From Sulfidibacter corallicola (GTDB lineage: Bacteria > Acidobacteriota > Holophagae > Acanthopleuribacterales > Acanthopleuribacteraceae), in the NCBI RefSeq assembly GCF_017498545.1, contig NZ_CP071793.1:10720256-10784255 (forward strand): a stretch of DNA of 64,000 nt. Reading direction: 5' to 3'. Position numbers and translations under genes: made by a program. Each line of letters opens with the position of its first letter. Position 1 is the stretch's first letter. Below are positions 50,069-58,578 of this stretch, one piece after another. The notes beneath the pieces are model-generated. The model saw only the letters and a list, made by a program, of their open reading frames with translations, was not told where the DNA came from and made no database searches.

Positions 50069-52015
50069 TCAAAACCAGATTTTCAGTTCCACGGAGCCAC
50101 TGGGCTCGTGCTCGTATAGGGTGATTTCGCGATTTTCACCGGCGAGGTCGCGACCGACCAGCGAAAGCTCGAATCGGCGGGACGGGCGGTAACCGACGTG
50201 CATGTCGAAGGTGGTGTAGGCGTCGATGGACAAGGGCGGCGGCGCCACCGGATTGGCGAGGGCCGCGTGAACGACGGAATCGACGTAGCGCCCGGTGATG
50301 TCGAGCTGCCAGGCGCGCCCGAAGTTCATGTAGGAACGCAAAGTGGCCTGGATCTCGGGGCTGCCGTTCTCCACGAAATCCACGAGATCGCGCAGGGGCA
50401 GGTCCCAGTCTTCGAGTTCCATCTCCATGTTCAGGTAATTGAGCGATCCGGCCAGGCGCCACCACTTGCCGTGGTGCCATTCGAGCGCCAGTTCGACGCC
50501 GGAACTGTGTCCCTTCATGGCGTTGACCCGCCGGAACCGACCGCGATCGCGCTCGTAATCGACCAAACCGTCATAGTCGTGGTAGAAGGTGCTCGCATCC
50601 AACCAGAACCCGGTCGTCAGCAGGGTGCGATACCCGATCTCGGCGGCGATCAGGTCGCTGGAGTCCAGTTGGGGGTTGCCCTCCACGGTGGGGCTCGGCG
50701 GGCCCACGATTCGGCCCATCAGCCCGCCGTCCCGCTCCAGCCGCGAGGGGACGTGGACCGCACGGGACGCGGCAAACCAGAGGTTGCGCTCGCGATTGCC
50801 GGGAAGTTTCCACAACAGGCGCGCACTGGGTTGGAGTTCTTCATGGGTAAATTCGTTGTGCTCGATCTTGGCGCCCCATTGAAGAAAGAGCCGACCTTCC
50901 CTCAGGGTCCAGCGATCTTGAATGAAGAGGTTGCTGACGGCCTCGTCGGTTTTCTGGGGCGCGAACTCGAAGCCTCCGGCAAGACCGCGCACGACGTCGT
51001 CCTCGATGTGGCGGTACCCGAAACCCCACACCAGATCGTGGTTTCCGACCTGACGATCCTGTTGGTACTCCAGGTCGTACACCACCCAATCGAACTCGCG
51101 CTCCCGTTTGAAATAGTCGATGTAGACCTGAACCGAATGGCCGACGTCGGCACCGGGATCACTTTGCCAGCGCGCCTGGAGGTAGGCGGCGCGGTCGTCG
51201 ATCTGCAGCGGCGCGGGTGCGGTGGGACGGCGGCCGTGGCTGTTGAATTTCTCCCCGCTGACCATCAGGGAGGATTCGTTTTCGAAGCGGTGGTCCACCC
51301 GAAAGGAAAGGTGGAAATCCTCGACCTCATCGTCGGAACGGACCCGTGGGTCGAACGCCACAGCTTTCTGTTCGCGGAATTGGGACAGGGCGGATACCCG
51401 ATAATCGGTGCGTTCGCCGAGCGCTCCCCCGTAACGAAAGATACCCAAACCGCGTTCGATGTTGCCGCCGGCCAGCGAGAGAAAGGGGCCGTGGGTTTCG
51501 GAGGCATGGCGGGTGATGATGTTGATGACGCCATTGACGGCGTTGGCGCCCCAGAGGGTGGAGCCCGGCCCTCGAATGACTTCGATCCGCGCCACGTCCT
51601 CGACGGGCAAATCGAACCGCGGCCAGAACACGCCCGAGAACAAGTGGTTGTAGATCGTGCGGCCGTCGATCAGGACGAGCAGCTTGTCGGCGTGCAGCTC
51701 GTTGAAGCCCCGAACGCTGATCGCCCAGACGTCGACCCCGATGCGGGCCACCTGGACGCCGGGCACCAATCGCAGGGCGTCGGCCAGCGAAATGGCGCCG
51801 GACCGGACCATATCTTCGCGGGTCACCACGAACACGGCCGCCGCGCTGTCGGACAGGACGCGTGGGGCTTTGTCGGCCGAGACCACCTTGATGCTGATCA
51901 GTTCTTCGATGCTGAGCTGGGCGAGCCGATCCATGCGCTCCTGGTCGTCGGAAAAAGACGTGAAAAGCAGCATCATGCTCAGGGAAAAGGGGTTGGAGAC
52001 GAGGACATGCAGCAC
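50069..52015 (-). CDS. TonB-dependent outer-membrane receptor
   Basis: 648 residues starting with GTG at 52015, with GAGG six bases upstream. An N-terminal hydrophobic stretch looks like a signal peptide. A plug domain (about 40-150) follows with SLADALRLVPGVQVARIG, ISVRGFNE, LLVLIDGR and IEVIRGPGSTLWGANAVNGVINI. The rest is a 22-strand-type barrel ending in Phe, as outer-membrane proteins do. The sequence is closer to vitamin B12/colicin-type receptors than to SusC. It imports or senses an unknown ligand. Position between a YfiR-like gene and a hybrid kinase suggests a sensing role in this set. Confidence 0.93.
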   Translation of the reverse strand: MLHVLVSNPFSLSMMLLFTSFSDDQERMDRLAQLSIEELISIKVVSADKAPRVLSDSAAAVFVVTREDMVRSGAISLADALRLVPGVQVARIGVDVWAISVRGFNELHADKLLVLIDGRTIYNHLFSGVFWPRFDLPVEDVARIEVIRGPGSTLWGANAVNGVINIITRHASETHGPFLSLAGGNIERGLGIFRYGGALGERTDYRVSALSQFREQKAVAFDPRVRSDDEVEDFHLSFRVDHRFENESSLMVSGEKFNSHGRRPTAPAPLQIDDRAAYLQARWQSDPGADVGHSVQVYIDYFKREREFDWVVYDLEYQQDRQVGNHDLVWGFGYRHIEDDVVRGLAGGFEFAPQKTDEAVSNLFIQDRWTLREGRLFLQWGAKIEHNEFTHEELQPSARLLWKLPGNRERNLWFAASRAVHVPSRLERDGGLMGRIVGPPSPTVEGNPQLDSSDLIAAEIGYRTLLTTGFWLDASTFYHDYDGLVDYERDRGRFRRVNAMKGHSSGVELALEWHHGKWWRLAGSLNYLNMEMELEDWDLPLRDLVDFVENGSPEIQATLRSYMNFGRAWQLDITGRYVDSVVHAALANPVAPPPLSIDAYTTFDMHVGYRPSRRFELSLVGRDLAGENREITLYEHEPSGSVELKIWF

Positions 52016-52215
52016 GGGTCACCTCGGCCGGCTTGCGGAAAACCGATCGTTGTGGGACGAGTCCCAGGCTTGGCGGGGCCAGGAGGTGGAGCCGGGCCAC
52101 CCACCGACCGTTTTCGCGAAACTGATCGAAAAACCGATTTGCGGCCGCAAGACATCGCGGGCGACCCGGTCGGCAGGCATCGGAAATCGTGGACATGGTT
52201 TCATTCGCCGCTCCT

Positions 52216-52827
52216 TCAGGTTCCGTCGATGACCTTGGCGAGTCGCAGCAGTTGGGAGCCGATTTTCAGCCCCGCCTTGCGACTTGCCTTGGGGTTGATT
52301 TCGAAGCGAATCGTCTCGTCCGCCTCGAAGAAGTTGATCATGACGCCGCGCTCACCCAATCCCGCCTGATCGCTCACGGTCAGGATCGGTCGGCGTTCCA
52401 GGCGGGTGAAGATGGTGTCCAGCTTCTCGATTTCGGAGGCCGAGATGAACAACATGTCGCAGCCTTCCAACTCCGCCAGCGAGGCGACTCGCCGGATCTC
52501 CAGCGCCCGCCCTTTGACGATGCGGCCCTGGTAGTGGTCGATCACCTCGCCGAAGGGATCCTCGCCGAGGATGCAGAACACGAAGGGTTCCTCGTCGCCG
52601 AGCGTGGTCTTCGGCCAACGCACGAAAGGCACGAACTTGAACAGGAGGGTGGCCTTGATCTCGGCATCGGTAATCGGTTCGCCGGCGCCCGTCTGGGCGA
52701 CCAGGTGCACCATCGCGACCAAGAGACAGAAAAGCCCGACTCGCAGGGTCCAACGCCACCAGCCCATTCCTTCGCGGACGGTCGACGGGCGCGGTCGCGT
52801 CCCGGGTGGCGGAGGCACCCCGTTCAT
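52216..52827 (-). CDS. YfiR-like (DUF4154) periplasmic protein
   Basis: 203 residues. The ATG overlaps the stop of the GGDEF gene as ATGA, with GAGGAA eight bases upstream, so translation is coupled. An N-terminal membrane/signal segment (VGLFCLLVAMVHLVAQTGAG) is followed by the YfiR family pattern: IKATLLFKFVPFVRWP, FCILGEDPFG, GCDMLFISAS and a C-terminal INPKASRKAGLKIGSQLLRL. In Pseudomonas, YfiR is a periplasmic brake on a diguanylate cyclase. Here its direct partner gene is a soluble GGDEF regulator, so a cytoplasmic link would have to pass through another protein, perhaps the hybrid kinase. A 200-bp gap separates it from the receptor gene. Confidence 0.88.
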   Translation of the reverse strand: MNGVPPPPGTRPRPSTVREGMGWWRWTLRVGLFCLLVAMVHLVAQTGAGEPITDAEIKATLLFKFVPFVRWPKTTLGDEEPFVFCILGEDPFGEVIDHYQGRIVKGRALEIRRVASLAELEGCDMLFISASEIEKLDTIFTRLERRPILTVSDQAGLGERGVMINFFEADETIRFEINPKASRKAGLKIGSQLLRLAKVIDGT

Positions 52828-53765
52828 TTGGCCGGTTCCTCGGGCGAGGGTTTGCAGATCATCTCGCAGACTTGATTGCGGCCGTCGGCCTTGGCCTGGT
52901 AGAGACAGGAGTCGGCCTGGAGCAACAGGTCGACCGGGCGACTCTCGTGGTCCGGCACCATGGCGGCCGCGCCCACACTGACGGTGACTCGCTCGAAGGT
53001 GCCCTCGCCCTCGTGGGGAATGTCCAGGTCTTGTACGGCACGGCGCATCGACTCCCCGACCGCCACGGCGCCCTGCAGGCCGGTGGACGGCAGCACGGCG
53101 GCGAACTCCTCCCCCCCGTAGCGGGCCACCAGATCTTCGGGTCGGTTGAGTTCCGTGGAGAGGGCACGGGCGACGGCCTTGAGGCATTCGTCACCGCGCG
53201 CGTGACCGTAGTGATCGTTGAAGCCCTTGAAGTGATCCACATCGATCATGATCAGCCCCAGCGAATGGCCGCTGCGTTTGCCGCGGCGCCACTCGTCGTG
53301 CAGACGCTCTTCGAATTGGCGGCGGTTGGGGATTTCGGTGAGCGGATCGAGACTGGCCAGGGTTTCCAGCAGATCCGATTGTTTCTTCAGACGCAGATGG
53401 GTTTTCACCCGTGCCAACACGATCGGCAGGTGAAAGGGCTTGGTGATGTAATCCACCGCGCCCAGCTCCAATCCCAGCGTTTCGTCCTCCATTTCGTCCT
53501 TGGACGTCACGAAAATGATGGGAATGTCCCTGGTTCGCTGATCGCTCTTCAAGCGCCGACAGGTCTCGTACCCGTCCATGTCCGGCATCAGGATGTCCAG
53601 CAGGATCAGGTCGGGCGGTTGCTCCAGGGCCAACTGCAGGGCCTGCAGTCCGTTGGTGGCGACCGACACGTCGTAGATGCCGCGAATGGCCTGCCCCAAA
53701 ATCTTGATATTGGCAGGGATATCGTCAACAATCATGACGCGTTGCCGCTTGGGCACTGTGATCAT
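52824..53765 (-). CDS. REC-GGDEF diguanylate cyclase
   Basis: 313 residues from ATG 53765, with GGAGG eight to nine bases upstream; 41 codons of open frame before it are probably not translated. The receiver has Asp14/15 and the phospho-acceptor Asp57 in LLDILMPDMDG. The GGDEF domain has the active form RYGGEEF (about 217-221) preceded by RPED five residues earlier, the RxxD inhibitory site where c-di-GMP binds. DPLTEIPNRRQFEE and DVDHFKGFNDHYGH are also intact. It should be an active, product-inhibited, phosphorylation-controlled cyclase of the PleD/WspR kind. It is the first gene of the signalling set. Confidence 0.94.
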   Translation of the reverse strand: MITVPKRQRVMIVDDIPANIKILGQAIRGIYDVSVATNGLQALQLALEQPPDLILLDILMPDMDGYETCRRLKSDQRTRDIPIIFVTSKDEMEDETLGLELGAVDYITKPFHLPIVLARVKTHLRLKKQSDLLETLASLDPLTEIPNRRQFEERLHDEWRRGKRSGHSLGLIMIDVDHFKGFNDHYGHARGDECLKAVARALSTELNRPEDLVARYGGEEFAAVLPSTGLQGAVAVGESMRRAVQDLDIPHEGEGTFERVTVSVGAAAMVPDHESRPVDLLLQADSCLYQAKADGRNQVCEMICKPSPEEPAK

Positions 53766-54238
53766 CGCGACGGCCTCCTGGCGGGGCAGCACTTGAACGG
53801 TTCGGAGGGGTATTCGAAGCCGAGCCCGAAGCGGGCCAAGCGCGGGTTCTTTTTTGTTATTATCCTGGTTTCTAAAAACACCCGTCAAGTTTGGGCTGGT
53901 GCCACCAGGTAAAAATCAACTATATCCCGCTGTAGGTGACGCGAACCCCCATCGATTTTCGGGTTTCTCGTCAAAAGTCCCAAATCACTGGGAACACATG
54001 TATTGCCAAGCCATCGCTTTTCCTCCAGGCGCATGTGTTCGAACGCTCCGATTCGATTACGGCGCCCATACCCCGCGCGCATAACGGCATATTGTTAGAT
54101 TATGGGTATTATCTCTGGCAGTATAGTTTTTTCCGCGCACGGCAAAACCCAAAAGACGCCATCATTCACATTTTCTCGAATATGCACGAATATGATGAGC
54201 TCATTTCGCCCAAAGCCGTTTCACTTCGAAACCCGAAT
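53766..54238. other. Gap upstream of the signalling genes
   Basis: About 470 bp with no supported gene. It is AT-rich in two patches (53850-53930 and 54090-54190). It must hold the promoter of the signalling genes if they are not read from the methyltransferase gene upstream. No clear promoter boxes or terminator were found. Confidence 0.4.
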
Positions 54239-55057
54239 TCAGGTGGGGTTGCGCACCGTGAAGACCGGCAGGTGCCAGACGACATACCCTTCCGGGTGGT
54301 GGACGTCGTCGATATAGGCCTGGAAGTGGGCCTTGGCTTCTTCGACTGGCAGGTCGCAGGCTTCGCTGATGAAGGCGGCGTAGCCTTCCGACCAGAATCG
54401 GAAAATCCCCTCCCACACCTCGGCGGGCGTGTTGATCGTGTCGGGGCTGGCGTAATGGCAACCGATCTCCTCGAATCCGAGCGACTTGAGTAGGCCATAA
54501 CACTTGCGGCCCACGAACAGGTCCGAAGCGCGCTTCTGGAGACCGGGCTGGATGCGGTGCCAGAACAGGTCGGGCACTACGGGCGCCCCGTTGATCATGC
54601 CGTAATCCTCGACCAGGAAGTAGAGCAGGCCGCCGGGCCGAACGACACGCGCCATTTCGCGGATGACCTTTTCCGGAGACGGCACCACCTGCAGCATGTG
54701 GCGATTGACGGCCAAATCGAACCGATTGTCTTCGAACGGCAGGGCGGTGGCGTCGCCGACGGTGAAAGAGACGTTGTCCACATCGCGGGCGCGCTGGTTG
54801 GCGATGTCGATGATGCGCGGCTCGAGATCCATGCCGGTGATGGAGGAGAAGCCCAGGTCCCGAGCCAACCGCAGCGTGATTTCACCGGGTCCGCAGCCCA
54901 CGTCCAAGACGTTGGGGTAGGCCGTCGAGTCCAACCGTTCGAACCACCACTGTTCGCGGGGCCAGACGGCGTCGGCCTGCTTGGCCAGGGTGTGCACCAT
55001 GACGTCGCCGGCCATGATTTCGGAATGGGCGTACTCGCCGCTGGGAAATTCGTGCAT
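54239..55057 (-). CDS. Class I SAM-dependent methyltransferase
   Basis: 272 residues from ATG 55057, with GGAGG eight to nine bases upstream. The SAM site reads VLDVGCGPGEITLRLA (motif I), followed by GMDLEPRIIDIA, a GDATALPFEDNRFDLAV block and VVRPGGLLYFLVEDYG. This is the UbiE/Methyltransf_11 type acting on small molecules. The C-terminal 90 residues are rich in aromatic residues and may form the substrate lid. There is no membrane segment. It stands alone: the divergent neighbour is 1.1 kb away and the downstream gene 470 bp away. The substrate is unknown. Confidence 0.88.
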   Translation of the reverse strand: MHEFPSGEYAHSEIMAGDVMVHTLAKQADAVWPREQWWFERLDSTAYPNVLDVGCGPGEITLRLARDLGFSSITGMDLEPRIIDIANQRARDVDNVSFTVGDATALPFEDNRFDLAVNRHMLQVVPSPEKVIREMARVVRPGGLLYFLVEDYGMINGAPVVPDLFWHRIQPGLQKRASDLFVGRKCYGLLKSLGFEEIGCHYASPDTINTPAEVWEGIFRFWSEGYAAFISEACDLPVEEAKAHFQAYIDDVHHPEGYVVWHLPVFTVRNPT

Positions 55058-55274
55058 GGATCTCGACCTCCAGGACATGTTTCCTTCATCTTATCCGGTC
55101 GCGGCGCGCGCTGCGGGGCAAAGTCGCGGGGGGATGCCGGCAGCGGGCCCGCGTCGGTGGGCCCTCGGGCGACGATGGGCCACCGCCGGTTCCGGATACG
55201 TCGATCGCCACGGCCCCCTTTGTCGTGGACGTCGTAGCCAGCCGCGCCCGACCATGCACCGGAGCGAGCCTCGT

Positions 55275-55640
55275 CGAAGTCCCCGCATGCCGAGGGTGAC
55301 GTCGTCGCGGTAGGTTGGCCGGCCCGGCCGACATTTCGAAATGAGTAACCTCGAAGTTCCCGCATGCCGAGAGTGACGTCGTCGCGGTAGGTTGGCCGGC
55401 CCGGCCGACATTTCGAAGTGCGTAACCTCGAAGTTCCCGCATGCCGAGAGTGACGTCGTCGCGGTAGGTTGGCCGGCCCGGCCGACATTTCGAAACAACC
55501 CAAGGCTGCAGAGATACGAAACGCCAAAGAGCGAAGCACCAATAGAAGCATGGCGCTTCGGAATGTGCGACCAGCGGTCGCACCTACCTGGCGGCACCAT
55601 GCCCTGGAGTTACGGGAACTCCCGGCATCGGTCACTTTGA
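55275..55640 (+). repeat. Hairpin tandem repeat cluster H, intergenic
   Basis: Three plus-strand GGTAGGTTGG cores lie at 55309, 55386 and 55463, 77 bp apart. The left arm is GTTGGCCGG and the right arm CCGGCCGAC, again with a T-G pair. A fourth element at 55563-55610 is inverted and has different arms: GTGCGACC paired with GGTCGCAC. The stem CCGCATGCCGAGAGTGACGT matches the family. The array is in the divergent space between the methyltransferase and the beta-barrel gene. Confidence 0.88.
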
Positions 55641-56147
55641 TGGATGGAGCGGGCCAGCCAAGGCGGTCCACTCACCTACGGATCTTCCCGGCCCAGCCTT
55701 ACCGGTCCTTCGCGGCACCGCCTACCAAAAACACGGACTCTCCCAGTCATTTCCGCATCGCCGGGAGCGAGCTCCATCAACCACCGCCTCCACGCGCATT
55801 GGCTTCGCTGCCTGCCGCCACCAACGGGCCGCGACGGTTCTTTCGGCCTGGGCTTCCATAGGTTGCAGTCGATGCCCTCACAGGGATCACTGGGGTCGAG
55901 ATGAGCCGAGCGCCGCCCATGCCGTCATTTGTGATATTTCACATGCCGTGGGCGAAATAGATTCGTGGGTCGGGTTGTCTCTCTACGGGACTGGCGGAAA
56001 ACACAATGAAACCGAAGAGTAAGAGGTGGCCGTGTCTCCCGGAATCGGTACGTCCGGAAGACCTGGGTTCGGAACTCGACGCCATCGCCACTCGCGGTTC
56101 GCCGCTCTGCCATTCGCCCTTGATCAACCCCTGGAGAGGAGCTCTAC
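55641..56147. other. Region upstream of the beta-barrel gene
   Basis: About 500 bp without a supported gene. A short plus-strand frame from 56006 overlaps the start of the beta-barrel gene in another phase and is not convincing. The promoter of the beta-barrel gene must lie here; TTGTGATATTTCAC near 55930 is a small palindrome-like site (GTGATATTTCAC) that could be an operator, with low certainty. Confidence 0.35.
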
Positions 56148-57005
56148 ATGCTTCGAACGCCGTCCCCAAGGACCTTGGCCGTTTGTGCGCTCTTGACGAC
56201 CCTCGCGTTTGCGCCGCCGCTGTTCGGCGGGGCCTGGACCCCCGAGCGGGGCCGAACCTACCTGAAGCTATCCGCCAATCTCTTCAAGAGCGACGCGAAT
56301 TACAACGCCGCCGGCGATCGCGTCGACCCCTTCGAAGATTTTCCCGACCAATACGCCAAGTTTCGTGACGAAAACCTGTCGCTCTATTTCGAGCACGGGC
56401 TGACGGACCGCTTGGCCGTCTTCGGCAGCTTCACCTATAAAGATATCGAGCAGTCGCTCAAAAACGCCTTTCTCGAATTGAGCCTCGGCAACGACGACTT
56501 CGCCGATTTCGACCTGGGCCTGCGTTACCAACTGACCGAGGGTCCCAACGTTTGGGCGCTCGCCTTCACGGCCAAGCTGCCCTACCTTTACGATGAGGAC
56601 GACGACATCCCGCTGGGCAACGGACAGGAGGACTACGAGGTGCGCGGTCTCTACGGGCGCAGCCTCGGCCGCGGGTTTTACGGAGGGCTGGAGGCCGGCT
56701 ACCGCTTCCGCACCGAAGACCCTTCCGACGAGTGGCGCTTCCTGGGCGAGCTCGGTTGGAGCTATCGCCGCTTCTACGCGCGCACCAAGTTGGACCTGAT
56801 CCGGTCGGTGGACGAGCTGGACACCAGCAGCCCCCTGGCCAATCCCCTGATCAACCCCGCTTTCGATCTCACCAAGCTGGAACTGACGGCCGGCTTGTCG
56901 CTCAACAAGACCTGGTACCTGGAATACACCTACACCGACACGCTCGACGGCAAGAATACGGCAGAGGGCTTCAACAACCAATGGGCCCTGGTCGCCTCCT
57001 TCTAA
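56148..57005 (+). CDS. Outer-membrane beta-barrel protein
   Basis: 285 residues with a signal peptide (cut after FGGA or nearby) and GAGAGGAG shortly before the ATG. The mature part alternates polar and aromatic residues in strands such as RTYLKLSANLF, LSLYFEHGLTDRLAVFGSF, FDLGLRYQL and LELTAGLSLNKTWYLEYTYT. It ends in Phe, the usual signal for barrel assembly. The length suits a 10- to 12-strand barrel. No enzyme motif is visible; it may be a small porin or structural protein. The DM13 gene begins 124 bp downstream on the same strand and may be co-transcribed. Confidence 0.8.
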   Translation: MLRTPSPRTLAVCALLTTLAFAPPLFGGAWTPERGRTYLKLSANLFKSDANYNAAGDRVDPFEDFPDQYAKFRDENLSLYFEHGLTDRLAVFGSFTYKDIEQSLKNAFLELSLGNDDFADFDLGLRYQLTEGPNVWALAFTAKLPYLYDEDDDIPLGNGQEDYEVRGLYGRSLGRGFYGGLEAGYRFRTEDPSDEWRFLGELGWSYRRFYARTKLDLIRSVDELDTSSPLANPLINPAFDLTKLELTAGLSLNKTWYLEYTYTDTLDGKNTAEGFNNQWALVASF

Positions 57006-57129
57006 CGACCCCACGCCAACGACCCTGCATCGTCGCCATGCCACGCACCCGGCAAGCGGCCATCTCACGCGTCAACCGTGCCTTGCTACGCTCTCACCGA
57101 CCCCAACGATCACGAAAAGAGGTAAGACG

Positions 57130-58431
57130 ATGTTTCGATTCTCCACCTGGCTGTGCCTGAGCCTGCTGACCTCGCCCTTGTGGGCCCAGACCCGAATGGT
57201 GCCCCACGTCACGCCGAGTGCCGGCGATTTCAAGACCGAACTCCTGCTGGTCAACCCTTCCACGACCGAACAGATTCTGGACCTGATGCTCTTCACGGCC
57301 GACGGCACCCCACTGGAACCCACCAGTCGCACGCTGGCCGCCGGCGCGACCCAGGTCCTCACGCCGGAAGACCTGGCGCCCGGCGAGGTGCTCTCCCACT
57401 TCCTGGTCACCAACGACTCCGACATCGAGATCACGGTCTCGTATCAGGACGCCCAGGGCAACAACAGCGCGGCCCACGTGGAGACCAGCACGCGCCAGGC
57501 GGTGCGCTGGCGGATCTACCCGGCCACGCTGGGCGACGCCTTGGACGGCTTGGCGATCGTCAACATGGACGACCAGAACCGCGACATCCAGGTCCGCCAG
57601 GTGGGGTACGACGGTGTGGAGATCGCGCGTGCCACGATCGCCAACCTGAACTCCAAGGCCAAGGGCCTGTACCTGTTCAACGATTTCACCACGCGTGCGG
57701 AGACCTGGTACGAGGTGTTCTCGCCGGGTCCGTTGGCGCTGACGGCGCTGCGTTTCTCGACCGCCGGTGAAGGTGCGCGCTTCTTCTGGGCGACCGCGGC
57801 GGTACCCCTGCCGGCCCTGGTGGAGAACGAGAACCAGCCGCCGACGATCACGGGCCAGGTGGACCTGAGCATCACGGCGGGCACGAGCCTGACCCTGACC
57901 CTGGACCAGCTCACCATCGAGGATCCCGACAACGCGCCCGAGGACTGGGTATTGATGGTCGCCGACGGGACGAACTACACCCGCGACGGCAACACGATCA
58001 CGCCGGTGGACGGCTTCGTGGGCATGCTGGACGTGCCGGTCACCTGCTCGGACGGCATCAGCCAGAGCGACAGCTACCTGGTGCAGGTCACGGTGACGGC
58101 GGCGGAGGACCCACGCATCGGCACGGTGGCGACCTTGCGCAACAGCGCCACCTACGGCATCAGCGGCCGGGCGGTGATCGTGGACGAGCGAACCATCCGC
58201 CTGGAGAACTTCAGCTACAACGGCGGCGGCCCGGACGTGCGCGTCTACCTGGGCTTGAACAACGATTTCGTCAACGGCCCGATCATCAGCGACAGCCTGA
58301 GCGGCACGGTCTTCAACAACGAGACGCTGGAGCTGACGATCCCCGAGTCCGTGAGCCTGGACGACTTCAACGCGATCAGCATCTGGTGCACCCTGTTCTC
58401 GATCAGCTTCTCGGAAGGCACCTTCCAGTAA
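57130..58431 (+). CDS. Secreted protein with C-terminal DM13 domain
   Basis: 433 residues with a signal peptide (to about residue 19, LWAQ) and GAGGT seven bases before the ATG. Residues 20-235 form an unrecognised beta-rich domain (MVPHVTPSAGDFKTELLLVN). Residues about 240-325 look like an Ig/cadherin-type module (LTIEDPDN). Residues about 325-433 are a DM13 domain: GRAVIVDERTIRLENFSYNG, GPDVRVYLG, SDSLSGTVFNN and a single conserved Cys in AISIWC. DM13 is proposed to act in extracellular redox or electron transfer through this cysteine. No TM or sorting signal is seen. An 88-bp piece of the DM13 coding part is duplicated at 63543-63630. Confidence 0.85.
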   Translation: MFRFSTWLCLSLLTSPLWAQTRMVPHVTPSAGDFKTELLLVNPSTTEQILDLMLFTADGTPLEPTSRTLAAGATQVLTPEDLAPGEVLSHFLVTNDSDIEITVSYQDAQGNNSAAHVETSTRQAVRWRIYPATLGDALDGLAIVNMDDQNRDIQVRQVGYDGVEIARATIANLNSKAKGLYLFNDFTTRAETWYEVFSPGPLALTALRFSTAGEGARFFWATAAVPLPALVENENQPPTITGQVDLSITAGTSLTLTLDQLTIEDPDNAPEDWVLMVADGTNYTRDGNTITPVDGFVGMLDVPVTCSDGISQSDSYLVQVTVTAAEDPRIGTVATLRNSATYGISGRAVIVDERTIRLENFSYNGGGPDVRVYLGLNNDFVNGPIISDSLSGTVFNNETLELTIPESVSLDDFNAISIWCTLFSISFSEGTFQ

Positions 58432-58451
58432 GAGCGCGGCCCCGAGCGCGG

Positions 58452-58475
58452 AACCCCCTTGAAAACCGGGGGGTT
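58452..58475 (+). terminator. Probable terminator after the DM13 gene
   Basis: AACCCCC pairs with GGGGGTT around a loop of about ten bases, followed by a short TTTCG run. It is 20 bp past the stop codon and lies between two converging genes. The stem is strong but the T-run is short. Confidence 0.5.
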
Positions 58476-58578
58476 TCGTGGTTGAAGGTGTCCTTTTCCC
58501 GAAATCTCACGGACGGGCGATACCCTTTTCCGGTTGGGTCTCGCCCGTTTCGTGCGGTGTTTCGAGGAACCAGGAACC

